A stretch of 64,000 nt of DNA from Candidatus Poribacteria bacterium (GTDB lineage: Bacteria; Poribacteria; WGA-4E; PCPOR2b). The stretch is taken from assembly GCA_022822005.1 (NCBI GenBank), contig JAJECO010000077.1, positions 1 through 64,000 of the forward strand. The letters run 5' to 3'. This document shows, in pieces, positions 17,647 to 28,219 of this stretch. Both the position numbers and the translations under genes were made by a program. Every line of letters starts with the position of its first letter. Position 1 is the first letter of the stretch. The notes beneath the pieces are model-generated. The model searched no databases. It was not told the DNA's origin and saw nothing but the letters and a program-made list of their open reading frames with translations.

Positions 17647-18060
17647 ATGGAAATTATTGTTGGTTTTATTCTTGTTCTTTTTGTGCCTGCTTGTATCTTG
17701 CTGCCAATCATCATTCTGTTGCAAGATAGCAAAGGAGAGGGGCTTTCATCAAGTGCCTTTGGTGGTGCTGGCGGCAGCATGCAATCTGTTTTAGGGGGGC
17801 AGGGTGCTGCAACTTTCCTTTCCAAGGTTACAACGTGGCTAGCTATTGGATTCATGGCAATGGCACTTTTTCTGATGCGTTTCTACGGTGAAACAGGTGG
17901 CGAGTTAAAGCCGCTCCAAGAAGAAGCTGCACAGAGTGAGGTCATGATTGCGCCTTCAGATGAGACAACGGAAACGAGTGAAGCGTCCGACCTCACCGGA
18001 ACGGAGGGGAATGATACGTCAACCTCTGGTAATTCAGATGGGGAAGGTGTTGGCAAGTAA
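17647..18060 (+). CDS. secG: Protein-export membrane protein SecG
   Basis: A 137-residue subunit of the SecYEG translocon. Two transmembrane helices (residues about 3-24 and 57-78) flank the conserved cytoplasmic loop LQDSKGEGLSSSAFGGAGGS. The C-terminal tail after residue 80 is long, acidic and Ser/Thr-rich, unlike compact SecG forms of 75-80 residues, though such tails occur. A Shine-Dalgarno (GTGAGGA) precedes the ATG. It follows tpiA closely. Confidence 0.92.
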   Translation: MEIIVGFILVLFVPACILLPIIILLQDSKGEGLSSSAFGGAGGSMQSVLGGQGAATFLSKVTTWLAIGFMAMALFLMRFYGETGGELKPLQEEAAQSEVMIAPSDETTETSEASDLTGTEGNDTSTSGNSDGEGVGK

Positions 18061-18261
18061 GAAGGTTGCAAGCAAAGCTGGGTAAGTATGCCTGCGTAGA
18101 CCGTAGTTGAAGTATACTATTGCCAATTTTTCGCCTGTTTTGATCATTGGGACACGGAGAAGTGATGCTTAAATCGCACACCCCAACGAGTGCTATCTCA
18201 AGAAATAGATAGCGCGTACAAACACAGCGCATCGAGCTCTGCTCACCCTGTTTATTCGCCA

Positions 18262-18678
18262 ATGTCTGATCAGTCCACCCCTCAATTGACCTGGAAGGTT
18301 CATCCCTTACGCGAAAACTGGAGGCGATCGGTCCTGCTCCTACTCTTTCTCCTTCTTCTTTTCTCATGCATTTACTGGCTTTTCCAATCGGCTTTTGTCA
18401 CCCTCCTCTCAGCAGTCTTTGTAACCGGTTCGCTCAACCGGTATTTTCTCCCGTTCCGGTATGAACTCTACGAGCATCAGTTCATCGTTGCGGCACCATT
18501 TTATCGCATAACGAAGTCCTGGACGGTGTTCCGTAGCTGCTACCCTGACAAGAACGGAGTGTTGCTTAGTCCATTTGCCAAACCTTCGCGGCTTGAGAAT
18601 TTCCGCGGGGTTTACGTTCGGTTCGGCGCGAATCAAGCTGAAGCCCTTGACTTCATCAGGAACAAAATTTCGAGTTAA
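18262..18678 (+). CDS. Two-helix membrane protein of unknown function
   Basis: About 138 residues from the ATG at 18262. After a short polar N terminus (MSDQSTPQLTWKVHPLRENW) two hydrophobic helices are seen at about residues 23-43 and 45-60. They are followed by a basic cytoplasmic-type domain of about 75 residues with beta-strand character (YELYEHQFIVAAPFYRITKSW), which resembles the pleckstrin-like folds of small bacterial membrane proteins. An upstream in-frame start at 18190 would add 24 polar residues. No function is assigned. It lies between secG and tgt on the same strand. Confidence 0.65.
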   Translation: MSDQSTPQLTWKVHPLRENWRRSVLLLLFLLLLFSCIYWLFQSAFVTLLSAVFVTGSLNRYFLPFRYELYEHQFIVAAPFYRITKSWTVFRSCYPDKNGVLLSPFAKPSRLENFRGVYVRFGANQAEALDFIRNKISS

Positions 18679-18742
18679 AACGGGACTTACAGAAAAATCA
18701 CTCCCGGATCGCGCGAGTCCGGTTGCCTTTTCATCTGAATGA

Positions 18743-20026
<1,284 letters not shown>

Positions 20027-20071
20027 ACACGCTATTTCCGTTGTATCACAATCCAAAGGAGAATTGGTAGA

Positions 20072-20638
20072 ATGCACAAGAAACACTGGCTTATCGCAAT
20101 TGCGATCTCTTCAACTATAATATTCATCCTGCTCTGCTTGAATTATGCAGAAAGTCAGAGTGATTTAGTCAAACGTGGCAAGTATCTTGTGGATGCCGTA
20201 GGGGCTTGCGGTCAATGCCACACGCCGCGCAAAGGTGCAGAGATGGATATGAGCATGTATCTTGCGGGTCATCCTGCAAACGCACCGTATCCTAAATTCG
20301 ACATGACTATGATGCAACGCGGGGTTTTTATGCTCGCAGCGCCGACACTCGCGGCGTTTTCAATGCCCTTTGGAACAACCTTTGCAGCAAACCTCACGCC
20401 TGACAAAGAAACGGGGCTCGGCGAGTGGACAGAAAAAATATTCGTTGACACCATGCGAACTGGACACCATCAGGGCGTTCCAAGCAACCGAAAACTCCTC
20501 CCACCCATGCCGATTACGAATGCTTACGCGAACATCAGTGACGAAGATCTCAAAGCGATGTGGGCTTACCTGAAATCTATCAAGCCGGTTAGGAACGAAG
20601 TTCCACCAGCCCTCAACCGTATGGGCAGACCTTTTTAG
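20072..20638 (+). CDS. Monohaem cytochrome c family protein
   Basis: A 188-residue exported cytochrome. An N-terminal hydrophobic segment (residues about 5-24) serves as signal or anchor, followed by KRGKYLVDAVGACGQCHTPR, which contains the CxxCH haem site at about residues 46-50. Candidate distal Met ligands lie in the MPITNAYANISDEDLKAMW region; the sequence resembles cytochrome c subunits of alcohol- or gluconate-type dehydrogenases. No partner dehydrogenase is adjacent. AAAGGAGA precedes the ATG. The acceptor and donor are unknown. Confidence 0.82.
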   Translation: MHKKHWLIAIAISSTIIFILLCLNYAESQSDLVKRGKYLVDAVGACGQCHTPRKGAEMDMSMYLAGHPANAPYPKFDMTMMQRGVFMLAAPTLAAFSMPFGTTFAANLTPDKETGLGEWTEKIFVDTMRTGHHQGVPSNRKLLPPMPITNAYANISDEDLKAMWAYLKSIKPVRNEVPPALNRMGRPF

Positions 20639-20745
20639 TCCTGGACATAAATCTTTCGCGATCACGTATGGTAGGAACGCAGATCAGCGTCCTCTATGTC
20701 TGACCGGAACTTCGTTCTATGGAGATGATAAACGAGGCATTACCT

Positions 20746-22113
20746 ATGGAAGATCTAACGATCATCGGCGGCGGATTAGCTGGCAGCGAAGCCGCATGGC
20801 AAGCAGCCGAGCGCGGAGTCCAAGTGTATCTTCACGAAATGCGTCCCCGTACCTCGACGGGTGCCCACCTCACTCCTAACCTTGGTGAGTTAGTCTGCTC
20901 AAATTCCCTTGGATCTGATCTGCCAGATCGTGCCTCCGGGGTTCTCAAGACGGAGCTGCGCCGCTTGGGATCCATGCTGCTGGATTGCGCCTATAAAACA
21001 GCGTTGCCCGCGGGAAGTGCGTTGGCGGTAGATCGTGAGGCTTTCTCTCACCTCATAACAGAGCGAATCTCAAATCATCCTAAGATTGAAGTAGTGCGCC
21101 AAGAGGTTGCCTCCCTCCCTGACGGAGCTACCATCGTCGCTTCTGGACCGTTGACATCTCCAAGTCTCTCAAATGCTATTGCTGCCCTGAGTGGTCAGGA
21201 GCATCTTTACTTTTTTGACGCTATCGCGCCGATTGTGAGCGTAGAGTCAGTTGATCTAAAGACGGCTTTTCGTGCCTCGCGGTATGGCCACGGTGAACAG
21301 ACAGAGGGTGATTACATCAACTGCCCAATGAACCGTGATGAATACGCTGGCTTCGTGGCAGCATTGATCGGTGCGGAGCGCATTAAGTTGGAATCTTTCG
21401 AGCGGGAGTTAGAGCAGGGCGTAAGAGCGGGGTGGCATCAATTCTTTGAAGGGTGTTTGCCTGTAGAGATTTTAGCGGGGCGTGGGCATGAAAGTTTGGC
21501 TTTCGGTCCGATGCGTCCCGTGGGGTTAACCGACCCGCGTACCGGGAAGCGTCCTTACGCCGTAGTACAATTACGGCAAGATAACCTCGCCGGTACGTTG
21601 TTTAACATGGTCGGTTTTCAAACGAATTTGAAGTTTCCTGAACAGAAGCGGGTTTTCCGCACGATCCCTGGACTCGAAAAAGCTGAGTTCGTGCGGTATG
21701 GGCAGATGCACCGCAACACCTTTATTGATGCACCAACACTACTCTATCCGACGCTTCAGTTCCGCGAGCGGGAAAATCTCTTTTTCGCAGGACAAATCAC
21801 GGGTGTTGAAAGCTACATGGGAAACATCGCAACAGGTTTGCTCGCTGGCTGGAACGCCGCACGTCTAATCCATGGTCAAACACCATTAGCGCTTCCGACA
21901 ACCACAATCCTCGGTTCGCTTTGCCACTACGTAACCCACGCCAGTCCCGCCGATTTTCAACCGATGAAGGCAAATTTTGGCATCTTACCGTCCTTGAATA
22001 CAAGCGAACGGCTTAACAAACGGAAACGCGCTGCCGCTTATGCAGAACGGGCATTGGGGGATCTGGAGGCTTTTCTGCTAAAGCTTGAAGATGCGATTTA
22101 TAGTGCATTCTAA
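20746..22113 (+). CDS. trmFO: Methylenetetrahydrofolate-tRNA (uracil-5)-methyltransferase
   Basis: About 455 residues. This folate- and FAD-dependent enzyme makes m5U54 in tRNA. The FAD-binding motif [19 protein letters not shown] lies at residues 6-24. [16 protein letters not shown] and [19 protein letters not shown] are diagnostic of TrmFO and distinguish it from GidA/MnmG. The ATG at 20746, right before the Rossmann strand, is preferred over a start nine codons upstream. The gene follows the cytochrome by about 110 bp. Confidence 0.95.
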   Translation: MEDLTIIGGGLAGSEAAWQAAERGVQVYLHEMRPRTSTGAHLTPNLGELVCSNSLGSDLPDRASGVLKTELRRLGSMLLDCAYKTALPAGSALAVDREAFSHLITERISNHPKIEVVRQEVASLPDGATIVASGPLTSPSLSNAIAALSGQEHLYFFDAIAPIVSVESVDLKTAFRASRYGHGEQTEGDYINCPMNRDEYAGFVAALIGAERIKLESFERELEQGVRAGWHQFFEGCLPVEILAGRGHESLAFGPMRPVGLTDPRTGKRPYAVVQLRQDNLAGTLFNMVGFQTNLKFPEQKRVFRTIPGLEKAEFVRYGQMHRNTFIDAPTLLYPTLQFRERENLFFAGQITGVESYMGNIATGLLAGWNAARLIHGQTPLALPTTTILGSLCHYVTHASPADFQPMKANFGILPSLNTSERLNKRKRAAAYAERALGDLEAFLLKLEDAIYSAF

Positions 22114-22285
22114 AAATAAATTGAGGAACGAAGCCATTACGTCAGGATCTATAAACATAGATGGTTCTGGAGTTCAAACTGGACTCACTGTCGTTCACAC
22201 AGACATTCTATTGCCTTGGTGTTTTGGTACACAGTGCTTTGTGGTCTGAGTGGTGGTGGATAATTAAAAGGAGGAGGTTTGTCCG

Positions 22286-23614
22286 GTGTTAAAGCACCGT
22301 TTTATGCCTTATATTGTTGGTGGTTGTGTTCTGGTGCTGCTTGGCGTGGCGTATCTGTCTTATGTCACCTCTAAAGCGAACCAAAACCATAAGGAATGGG
22401 TTGCCGAGATGGATGCGCTTCAACACGAACATTCTTCGCGCCTGCACATTCATCAGGGCAGAGGAGAATCCATTACAGCAAGAATTGAAACGACTGAGCA
22501 TGCAGGGGATAATCCCGCCTTCGTGGGAATGACGCCAGACGGCGAATATTCTTATGATATAGCCGGTCGCCTCTGCATTTCTGAAGAGCCGATGAGCCAG
22601 AGGGAGATAGACGTAAACAAGTATTTGCTAACCGGGGAAATGACGCCCTTGGTAGAAGAGGCAATACGGGAGACTCAAGAGATCTACGCCAGGCGTTTTG
22701 AGGATAAGGTCATCCAGACGGTTTTAGCTCCTGATGGTCAACTGTATCAAGTGCTTGTCCCGAGGTGGGAAACGTATGAGGAGGGGGATCTGATTTTAAA
22801 ATCAGAGATAAACAATCCCTTGCTTAAAGAGATTGCGGATTCGGAAACCAGAACGCCGGGGCGTAGAATCATAACAGAGGAGGGCGAAGTTCATTCTCTT
22901 CCTGCGGAATATTATGCGATAGAGGATCCGCATGAACAGGAGGAGTATTTTAAGAAATTTGACCAGTCAATCCAATTAGGCACCTCTATCGCTGGGATAG
23001 AGCAAATGATTGCTGCGGGCAAGTTAGACCTGTCATTGACTGAAACAGAGAAAGAAATAGTAGACCTGGAGCAAGCTGCACTTGAAAGGCGCCGTGCATT
23101 CTCACCGGGGACTACTCCTCCGCTCTTGGATAAGCCGCCGGTAAAAGTGGGTTTTCTACCAGATGATGACGACATGGTGGGTTGGGTACGAAAACACAAC
23201 CCACGGACAGGAAGTGGCGAGGCAGCAGGGGCGACATATTCAGAAGCAGACACCTTTTCTGAGGGAAGTATCAAAGCAGATGCCAGTGGTACCCCGGTTC
23301 GCTCTGATGTTCCTATCTCTCCATTGGATTTACCTGATATGGTCGAGCCTCAGTTCCCTCCAAGTGTGGCGGACATCGAAACACAGTTGACGCCACAGGG
23401 GATTGAAAACGAGTTGACCGAAGGGCTATCCCCTAGTCGTTTTGATAAGGCGCAACAGTTGATAGACCAGTACGGCACGGAGGAGGGGCTTCGTCGGCTG
23501 CGGGCGTCTGACCCTGAAGCGGCCCGCCAATTTGAGTCCGTTCCGAGACCAGGGCGGGAGCAACGCAACCCTCCTGCCCGTGACACATCGGAGGATGCAG
23601 CCTCGACACAGTAA
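22286..23614 (+). CDS. Membrane-anchored protein of unknown function
   Basis: A 442-residue protein starting with GTG; AAGGAGGAGG about 9 nt upstream supports the start. One N-terminal membrane helix (residues about 9-28) is followed by a long hydrophilic, strongly acidic domain with no recognised family. Residues about 265-385 are Pro/Ser/Thr/Gly-rich and probably disordered; a final helical part (about 385-420: FDKAQQLIDQYGTEEGLRRL) is followed by a charged tail. Its topology fits an envelope or periplasmic anchored protein. A strong terminator follows 27 bp after the stop, so this is the last gene of its unit. Confidence 0.7.
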   Translation: MLKHRFMPYIVGGCVLVLLGVAYLSYVTSKANQNHKEWVAEMDALQHEHSSRLHIHQGRGESITARIETTEHAGDNPAFVGMTPDGEYSYDIAGRLCISEEPMSQREIDVNKYLLTGEMTPLVEEAIRETQEIYARRFEDKVIQTVLAPDGQLYQVLVPRWETYEEGDLILKSEINNPLLKEIADSETRTPGRRIITEEGEVHSLPAEYYAIEDPHEQEEYFKKFDQSIQLGTSIAGIEQMIAAGKLDLSLTETEKEIVDLEQAALERRRAFSPGTTPPLLDKPPVKVGFLPDDDDMVGWVRKHNPRTGSGEAAGATYSEADTFSEGSIKADASGTPVRSDVPISPLDLPDMVEPQFPPSVADIETQLTPQGIENELTEGLSPSRFDKAQQLIDQYGTEEGLRRLRASDPEAARQFESVPRPGREQRNPPARDTSEDAASTQ

Positions 23615-23640
23615 AGTTGTGTCTAAGATTCACACTGTAA

Positions 23641-23680
23641 GTGGTATCACGCCCCAAAAAGGGCGTGATACCGCTTTTTT
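23641..23680 (+). terminator. Strong intrinsic terminator
   Basis: A 14-bp stem (23641-23654 with 23661-23674, one G-T pair, otherwise perfect) closes a CAAAAA loop and is followed at once by six T residues. It terminates the unit ending with the gene at 22286-23614. Confidence 0.9.
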
Positions 23681-23717
23681 ATTTATTTCTTAGAAAAGGG
23701 TCAGGGACTAGCTTTCT

Positions 23718-24419
23718 TTACACTGTAATCTTCGTCACCCAACCAGAGGTAGCATCGCAGTAGAGGAAATCATTCCCATAGATCGACAGACCGTGCGGTT
23801 CCGGCTCATCCTCTGGCACCTCGATCCGATCCAGCTCATCGCCGCTCTCCAAATCGAGTTTGACGATTACTCGGTCGGAGGTGTGTACAACCCAAACCCC
23901 GTCCTCTACCCGCACAACGCCGTGTCCCCGTCCGTAGGGTAGCGGAATCGAGTGCTGCACAGACCAATCCGAAATCCGCACTTTGTGCAGAATCTGGTTC
24001 TTCAACGTTTCGACCCAGAGATACCCCTCCTCATAATGGTCGTATTCCACGCCATGTGTGCCACCGCCGTCCGGTATCGGATACCGCGCGAGGCATTCTC
24101 CGGTATGTGGATCGGTCTTAATGATTTCACCCATCCCCGGTTTGGCGTCGCTTGCACGTGGGGGACGCCAGCGTTCGCCAGGACCATTTGCTGCCAGCCA
24201 GAGCGCTCCATCGCCGTAAGCCATTCCACTGGTATTGGAGCAATCGCTCGGAATATCTCGAATCATCTTCGTTACTCCATAATCGGAGACATCGCTCGTT
24301 TCAACCAAGGCTACCCGATCCGTGATCTGGTCTGCGATCCACAACCCCTCATCTGTTACCTGCAAGCCGTTGGGTACGCCATATGGTGAACGAAATAACT
24401 TCTCAATTTTTCTGCCCAT
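23718..24419 (-). CDS. Beta-propeller (SMP-30/NHL-like) protein
   Basis: A 233-residue soluble protein built of repeated beta-sheet blades. Repeated motifs of the type GLWIAD, ALWLAANG, YLWVETLKNQI and VWVVHTSD occur every 40-50 residues, and DGGGTHGVEYD resembles a propeller metal or substrate loop. Related families include SMP-30/gluconolactonase and Vgb-type lyase propellers; catalytic residues cannot be placed with confidence. The ATG at 24419 is preceded by AAGGAGAAACTG. No signal peptide is visible, suggesting a cytoplasmic location. Confidence 0.7.
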   Translation of the reverse strand: MGRKIEKLFRSPYGVPNGLQVTDEGLWIADQITDRVALVETSDVSDYGVTKMIRDIPSDCSNTSGMAYGDGALWLAANGPGERWRPPRASDAKPGMGEIIKTDPHTGECLARYPIPDGGGTHGVEYDHYEEGYLWVETLKNQILHKVRISDWSVQHSIPLPYGRGHGVVRVEDGVWVVHTSDRVIVKLDLESGDELDRIEVPEDEPEPHGLSIYGNDFLYCDATSGWVTKITV

Positions 24420-24552
24420 CAGTTTCTCCTTCCTCTATAATTGAACTGTTATAGCAATAGCCTCTGAAAATTATAGCACGCTTTCCCAAAAATACAACAA
24501 ATTTCCTGAAATCCATTACAATACGTCGTTGTGTGTTTTTATTTAAAACTGA

Positions 24553-24767
24553 CTGCAGAGGCACAGGGTGCACAGAGTTTTTTATTTTTGAAAGAACTAG
24601 GAAACAAGGGAGCGTATCCCGGCAAAGCCGAGGATCCCGAGAATTGGGAGCAGTGTATGAACACTCGCTATCTCGTCCCCTCACTTCCTCTGATTCTTCT
24701 CTGTATTTCTCCGCGTTCCTCCGATTTATCGGAGTCCTCGATGTATCGGGATCTGTGTCTCTGTGGT
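24553..24767. repeat. Degenerate inverted-repeat element in a 529-bp gene-free gap
   Basis: The gap 24420-24948 has no supported gene. Its outer arms are inverted copies of a purine-rich string: CTGCAGAGGCACAG at 24553 and, on the other strand, CCACAGAGACACAG ending near 24767 (12 of 15 positions when one flanking base is included). Inside lies a clear hairpin CTCCGAT-TT-ATCGGAG at 24719-24734, next to a second imperfect one. The layout resembles a decayed non-autonomous repeat rather than coding DNA. Several short open frames cross it but show no domain or ribosome-binding site. Confidence 0.45.
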
Positions 24768-24828
24768 AAAGTGTTTTCGGGTAGGATTGAAATTCAAATT
24801 ACATATTTCTTGCGATTTGGGAAAACGG

Positions 24829-24857
24829 TTGCGTTTATTTTTGAAACAAGGTAAAAT
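24829..24857 (+). promoter_or_regulatory. Candidate promoter of the pyr operon
   Basis: TTGCGT (24829-24834), a 17-bp spacer and TAAAAT (24852-24857), about 92 nt before pyrK. The spacing is optimal and the -10 is one base from consensus; the -35 is weaker. Confidence 0.4.
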
Positions 24858-24948
24858 TATCGACACCCTTCATACCGGTTGGCTTAACTCACTCTAGTTA
24901 CGCGTAGTACCTGGCGCTTTAGGTTTGACTTGGAACGACATAAATCCC

Positions 24949-25752
24949 ATGCCGAATCCCACGCAAAAATTTGATCTTCCTACAGAGGTCATTTCTAACG
25001 AATTAATCGCTGAAAATCATTATCTATTGCGCTGCTCGTGTCCGGAGGTCGCTGCAAGGGCACTACCCGGACAGTTCATCCATGTTCTCATCTCACAAGG
25101 TAGTGGATTGCTACTTCGCCGGCCGTTTACAGTCTACACTATTGACGACGACCAGATCACTATGCTGTATCAACTCATCGGCGAAGGTACAAATGTGCTA
25201 TCCGGTTTGAAGTTTGGGGATTCAATTCGGGTGTTGGGACCACTTGGAAACACTTTTGACTTTTCGGTAACCCCCAATCCCGCGATAATCGTCGGTGGCG
25301 GGGCAGGAATTGCGTCGCTGATGTTGCTTGCTACTGCGTTACGAGACGCAGACGTACACACACTTGCACTAGTCGGATCGATGAACCAAGCACGGTTATT
25401 GAGCGTAAAAGACTTGCAAGCGATCGGTGTTGATACACATATCGCTACCGATGACGGAAGTGTGGGGCATCACGGATTCGTCACCGAACTGCTCACCCAC
25501 CTCCTACAAACCCATGACCTGCAGAATCCTGTAATCTACGCTTGTGGGCCTGATGGGATGTTGCGCACCGTTACAAAAATCGCCCTTGACTCTGGTATTC
25601 CTACACAGTTGGCGATGGAAAACCGCATGGGATGCGCTTTGGGAGTCTGTCTTGGTTGTGTCTGCAAAGTGCAACTGTCCGAAGGCGGATTCGAATATCA
25701 GCGGGTCTGCACAGAAGGTCCCGTGTTTAATGCTGAGGACATCATTTGGTAG
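24949..25752 (+). CDS. pyrK: Dihydroorotate dehydrogenase electron-transfer subunit
   Basis: About 267 residues. PyrK passes electrons from PyrD (class 1B) to NAD+ through FAD and a 2Fe-2S cluster. The FAD-binding region has [11 protein letters not shown]; the NAD-binding part has [14 protein letters not shown]. The cluster cysteines are in [16 protein letters not shown] with a later RVCTEGPVF. The start is the ATG at 24949. It is followed 29 bp later by the pterin dehydratase gene and then pyrD, so pyrK and pyrD are separated by an unrelated gene. Confidence 0.93.
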   Translation: MPNPTQKFDLPTEVISNELIAENHYLLRCSCPEVAARALPGQFIHVLISQGSGLLLRRPFTVYTIDDDQITMLYQLIGEGTNVLSGLKFGDSIRVLGPLGNTFDFSVTPNPAIIVGGGAGIASLMLLATALRDADVHTLALVGSMNQARLLSVKDLQAIGVDTHIATDDGSVGHHGFVTELLTHLLQTHDLQNPVIYACGPDGMLRTVTKIALDSGIPTQLAMENRMGCALGVCLGCVCKVQLSEGGFEYQRVCTEGPVFNAEDIIW

Positions 25753-25781
25753 AACGCGAAGAACTTGAAAGGAGATTTATA

Positions 25782-26123
25782 ATGGGTATATTAACCTCAA
25801 TGAAATGCGTCGCTTGTCGTCGAGATGCACCAAAGGTTACGGACACAGAGATCGTAGAATACCACCCACAGGTTTCCGATTGGGAACTGATTGAGCGGGA
25901 TGAGATCAAGCGACTGGAACGTCTCTTCCAGTTTGACGGTTTTGCCGAGGCATTGGCATTCACAAACCGCGTGGGCGATTTAGCAGAGGAAGAAGGACAC
26001 CATCCTGCTCTTCTGACCGAATGGGGAAGAGTAACCGTTACCTGGTGGACGCACAAAATCAGGGGGCTCCATCGCAACGACTTCATCATGGCAGCAAAAA
26101 CTGATGCGCTATACATGGAGTGA
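25782..26123 (+). CDS. 4a-hydroxytetrahydrobiopterin dehydratase (pterin carbinolamine dehydratase)
   Basis: A 113-residue enzyme that dehydrates 4a-hydroxytetrahydropterin in the recycling of the pterin cofactor of aromatic amino-acid hydroxylases. The family active-site block [20 protein letters not shown] and the [14 protein letters not shown] helix are intact. A short N-terminal stretch ([11 protein letters not shown]) with a CxxC pair is typical of many bacterial members. The start at 25782 has AAGGAGA 7 nt upstream. No hydroxylase gene is in the window. It lies between pyrK and pyrD with gaps of 29 and 10 bp, so it is inside the pyrimidine operon. Confidence 0.9.
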   Translation: MGILTSMKCVACRRDAPKVTDTEIVEYHPQVSDWELIERDEIKRLERLFQFDGFAEALAFTNRVGDLAEEEGHHPALLTEWGRVTVTWWTHKIRGLHRNDFIMAAKTDALYME

Positions 26124-26133
26124 GGACGAAACA

Positions 26134-27060
26134 ATGAGTGATACCCACCCATCGTTGCAAGTTAGTGTTGCCGATATCCGGATGAGAAACCCCGTCATGA
26201 CGGCGTCGGGGACCTTTGGATACGGCAGCGAATACGTGGACTTCATTGATCTAAATCAAATTGGTGCCGTTGTTGTCAAAGGTATTACCAGTGTGCCATG
26301 GGCGGGCAATGCTATGCCCCGTATCTTTGAGACCCCGTCGGGTATGCTCAACGCTATCGGCTTGCAAAATGTGGGGATCGATGGATTCATCGATAAAAAG
26401 CTGCCCTACCTGCGCAACTTCGATGTCCCTGTCATTGTTAACGTCTGTGGAGAGCAAGTGGAAGAATATCTTGACGTCACAGAGAAATTGGACGCCGCCG
26501 ATGGGGTTGCTGCAATTGAGCTCAACATCTCCTGCCCAAATCTCCATTGTGGTGGGATGAGTTTTGGGGTTGATCCCAAACTCACCGATGAGCTTGTTAA
26601 AGGGGTTAGGAAGAAGACAACCCTTCCATTGTTGGTCAAACTCTCACCAAACGTTACTGATATAACCGTGATCGCCCGTGCTGCTGAGGATGCCGGTGCC
26701 GATGGACTTTCTGTAATCAATACCGCACTCGGTATGGCAATCGACATCAATACACGGCGTCCGCAGCTTGCCAATATCACAGGTGGACTTTCTGGTCCGG
26801 CAATCAAACCGATTGCCATCCGCATGGTCTGGCAAGTCTACAACGCTGTCAGCATCCCAATCATCGGCATGGGTGGCATCATGACCGGTGATGATGCTAT
26901 CGAATTTTTTATCGCGGGGGCTTCCGCCGTTGCCGTTGGCACAGCAAATTTCGTTAATCCGCGCGCCTCCCTAGACGTAGTGGACGGCATCGAGGAATAT
27001 CTCGAACGACATAGGATGCATTCAATTGCAGAATTGGTGGGTAGTTTAGAAGTCCCATAG
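26134..27060 (+). CDS. pyrD: Dihydroorotate dehydrogenase, class 1B catalytic subunit
   Basis: A 308-residue FMN TIM-barrel enzyme that oxidises dihydroorotate to orotate. [16 protein letters not shown] at the N terminus, [11 protein letters not shown] with the catalytic Cys, and [15 protein letters not shown] with the FMN phosphate loop all match the class 1B family, and the pyrK gene nearby supports NAD coupling. The ATG at 26134, 10 bp after the preceding stop, is used with a GAGG motif upstream; a start ten codons earlier would overlap the previous gene. Confidence 0.95.
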   Translation: MSDTHPSLQVSVADIRMRNPVMTASGTFGYGSEYVDFIDLNQIGAVVVKGITSVPWAGNAMPRIFETPSGMLNAIGLQNVGIDGFIDKKLPYLRNFDVPVIVNVCGEQVEEYLDVTEKLDAADGVAAIELNISCPNLHCGGMSFGVDPKLTDELVKGVRKKTTLPLLVKLSPNVTDITVIARAAEDAGADGLSVINTALGMAIDINTRRPQLANITGGLSGPAIKPIAIRMVWQVYNAVSIPIIGMGGIMTGDDAIEFFIAGASAVAVGTANFVNPRASLDVVDGIEEYLERHRMHSIAELVGSLEVP

Positions 27061-27112
27061 AGAAACCGATATACCTACATGCCGCTATCCATATCATCAG
27101 TGAGGATTGCTT

Positions 27113-28192
27113 ATGAGACACCTCATCACGCTTGATGACCTGTCCAACTTTGAAATTGAACAGATTTTCCGGCTCGCAGATCAGATGCGGACGGAACTTG
27201 CTACATGGTCTGGTTTTTGTAAAGGCAAGCTGTTGGCAACGCTGTTTTACGAGCCGAGCACACGAACACGGCTGTCCTTTGAGAGCGCAATCGGCCGTCT
27301 TGATGGACGCGCACTCGGATTTGCTGATCCGGACGCTGCTTCAGTCGCAAAGGGCGAGACGATTGCGGACACAGCACGTATGGTCACTAACTACTCAGAC
27401 CTGATCGTGGTCCGGCATAGTTGGGCTGGTGCCGCTCATGTTATGGCTCGCTATTCCAACATCCCTGTGATTAATGGCGGTGATGGTACCCATAGGCATC
27501 CCACGCAAGCACTCACAGACCTGTATACTATTCTTCAGCGTAAAGCGCGAATAGAGGGGCTGACGGTTGGCATTTGTGGTGATCTGCGTTACGGACGAGC
27601 CGCACATTCGCTCGCGCTCGGCGTTGCACGATTTGGTGGAAAGCTCATCCATATCTCACCTGATGGATTCCAAATGCCTGACTGGATCACCGCCCGTCTG
27701 AAACAGCTCTACGGCCAAGAGCCATCCGAGACCAACCAACTCAGAGACGTAATCGGTGAACTGGACGTGATCTATGTCAACCGTCTTCAAGAGGAGCGGT
27801 TGCCGCCTGAGATTTCACCCGAAGATGCGCGGGGGAGCTATCTTGTGGATGTTGCAATAATGGATGAAGCTAAACCCGATGCAATCATTATGCACCCTTT
27901 ACCGCGTGTCAACGAATTGGCTTATGAGCTTGATGATGATGAACGTGCGGCGTATTTTCAGCAGTCAGCGAACGCTGTCCCTATTCGAATGGCGCTGGTC
28001 GCCAGTTTGCTGGGTCTTGAACAGTTAGTTTTAACACAACCGCCCCCGAGACAGATTGTATCCGATTCACGACCCTGTGAGAATCCCAATTGCGTTACCA
28101 ATCATGAACGCTACTTAGACCCCGAAACGGAGATAGTCACTGCTTCAACTTCGATTTCTTCCTGTGCTTACTGTGGCGCTCTCAGAGCTTGA
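27113..28192 (+). CDS. pyrB: Aspartate carbamoyltransferase with C-terminal PyrI-like zinc ribbon
   Basis: About 359 residues. The catalytic chain joins carbamoyl phosphate and aspartate in pyrimidine synthesis. Carbamoyl-phosphate motif YEPSTRTRLSFESA (about residue 50), HPTQALTDL, and MHPLPRVNELAYELDDDERA with the aspartate-binding residues are intact. After the normal end (about residue 310) a tail carries CENPNC and, 26 residues later, CAYC. The C-x4-C and C-x2-C pattern is that of the zinc domain of PyrI, the separate regulatory chain of the E. coli enzyme, without the PyrI allosteric domain. TGAGGA precedes the ATG at 27113. Last gene of the pyr unit. Confidence 0.93.
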   Translation: MRHLITLDDLSNFEIEQIFRLADQMRTELATWSGFCKGKLLATLFYEPSTRTRLSFESAIGRLDGRALGFADPDAASVAKGETIADTARMVTNYSDLIVVRHSWAGAAHVMARYSNIPVINGGDGTHRHPTQALTDLYTILQRKARIEGLTVGICGDLRYGRAAHSLALGVARFGGKLIHISPDGFQMPDWITARLKQLYGQEPSETNQLRDVIGELDVIYVNRLQEERLPPEISPEDARGSYLVDVAIMDEAKPDAIIMHPLPRVNELAYELDDDERAAYFQQSANAVPIRMALVASLLGLEQLVLTQPPPRQIVSDSRPCENPNCVTNHERYLDPETEIVTASTSISSCAYCGALRA

Positions 28193-28219
28193 TAGGTATC
28201 CTGAACGAGAGGAGAATCC

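Noticed and set aside
24403-24854. Several short open frames on both strands between the propeller gene and pyrK
   Set aside because: They run through the inverted-repeat element, have no ribosome-binding sites, and their sequences are low-complexity translations of the CACAGAG-type strings.
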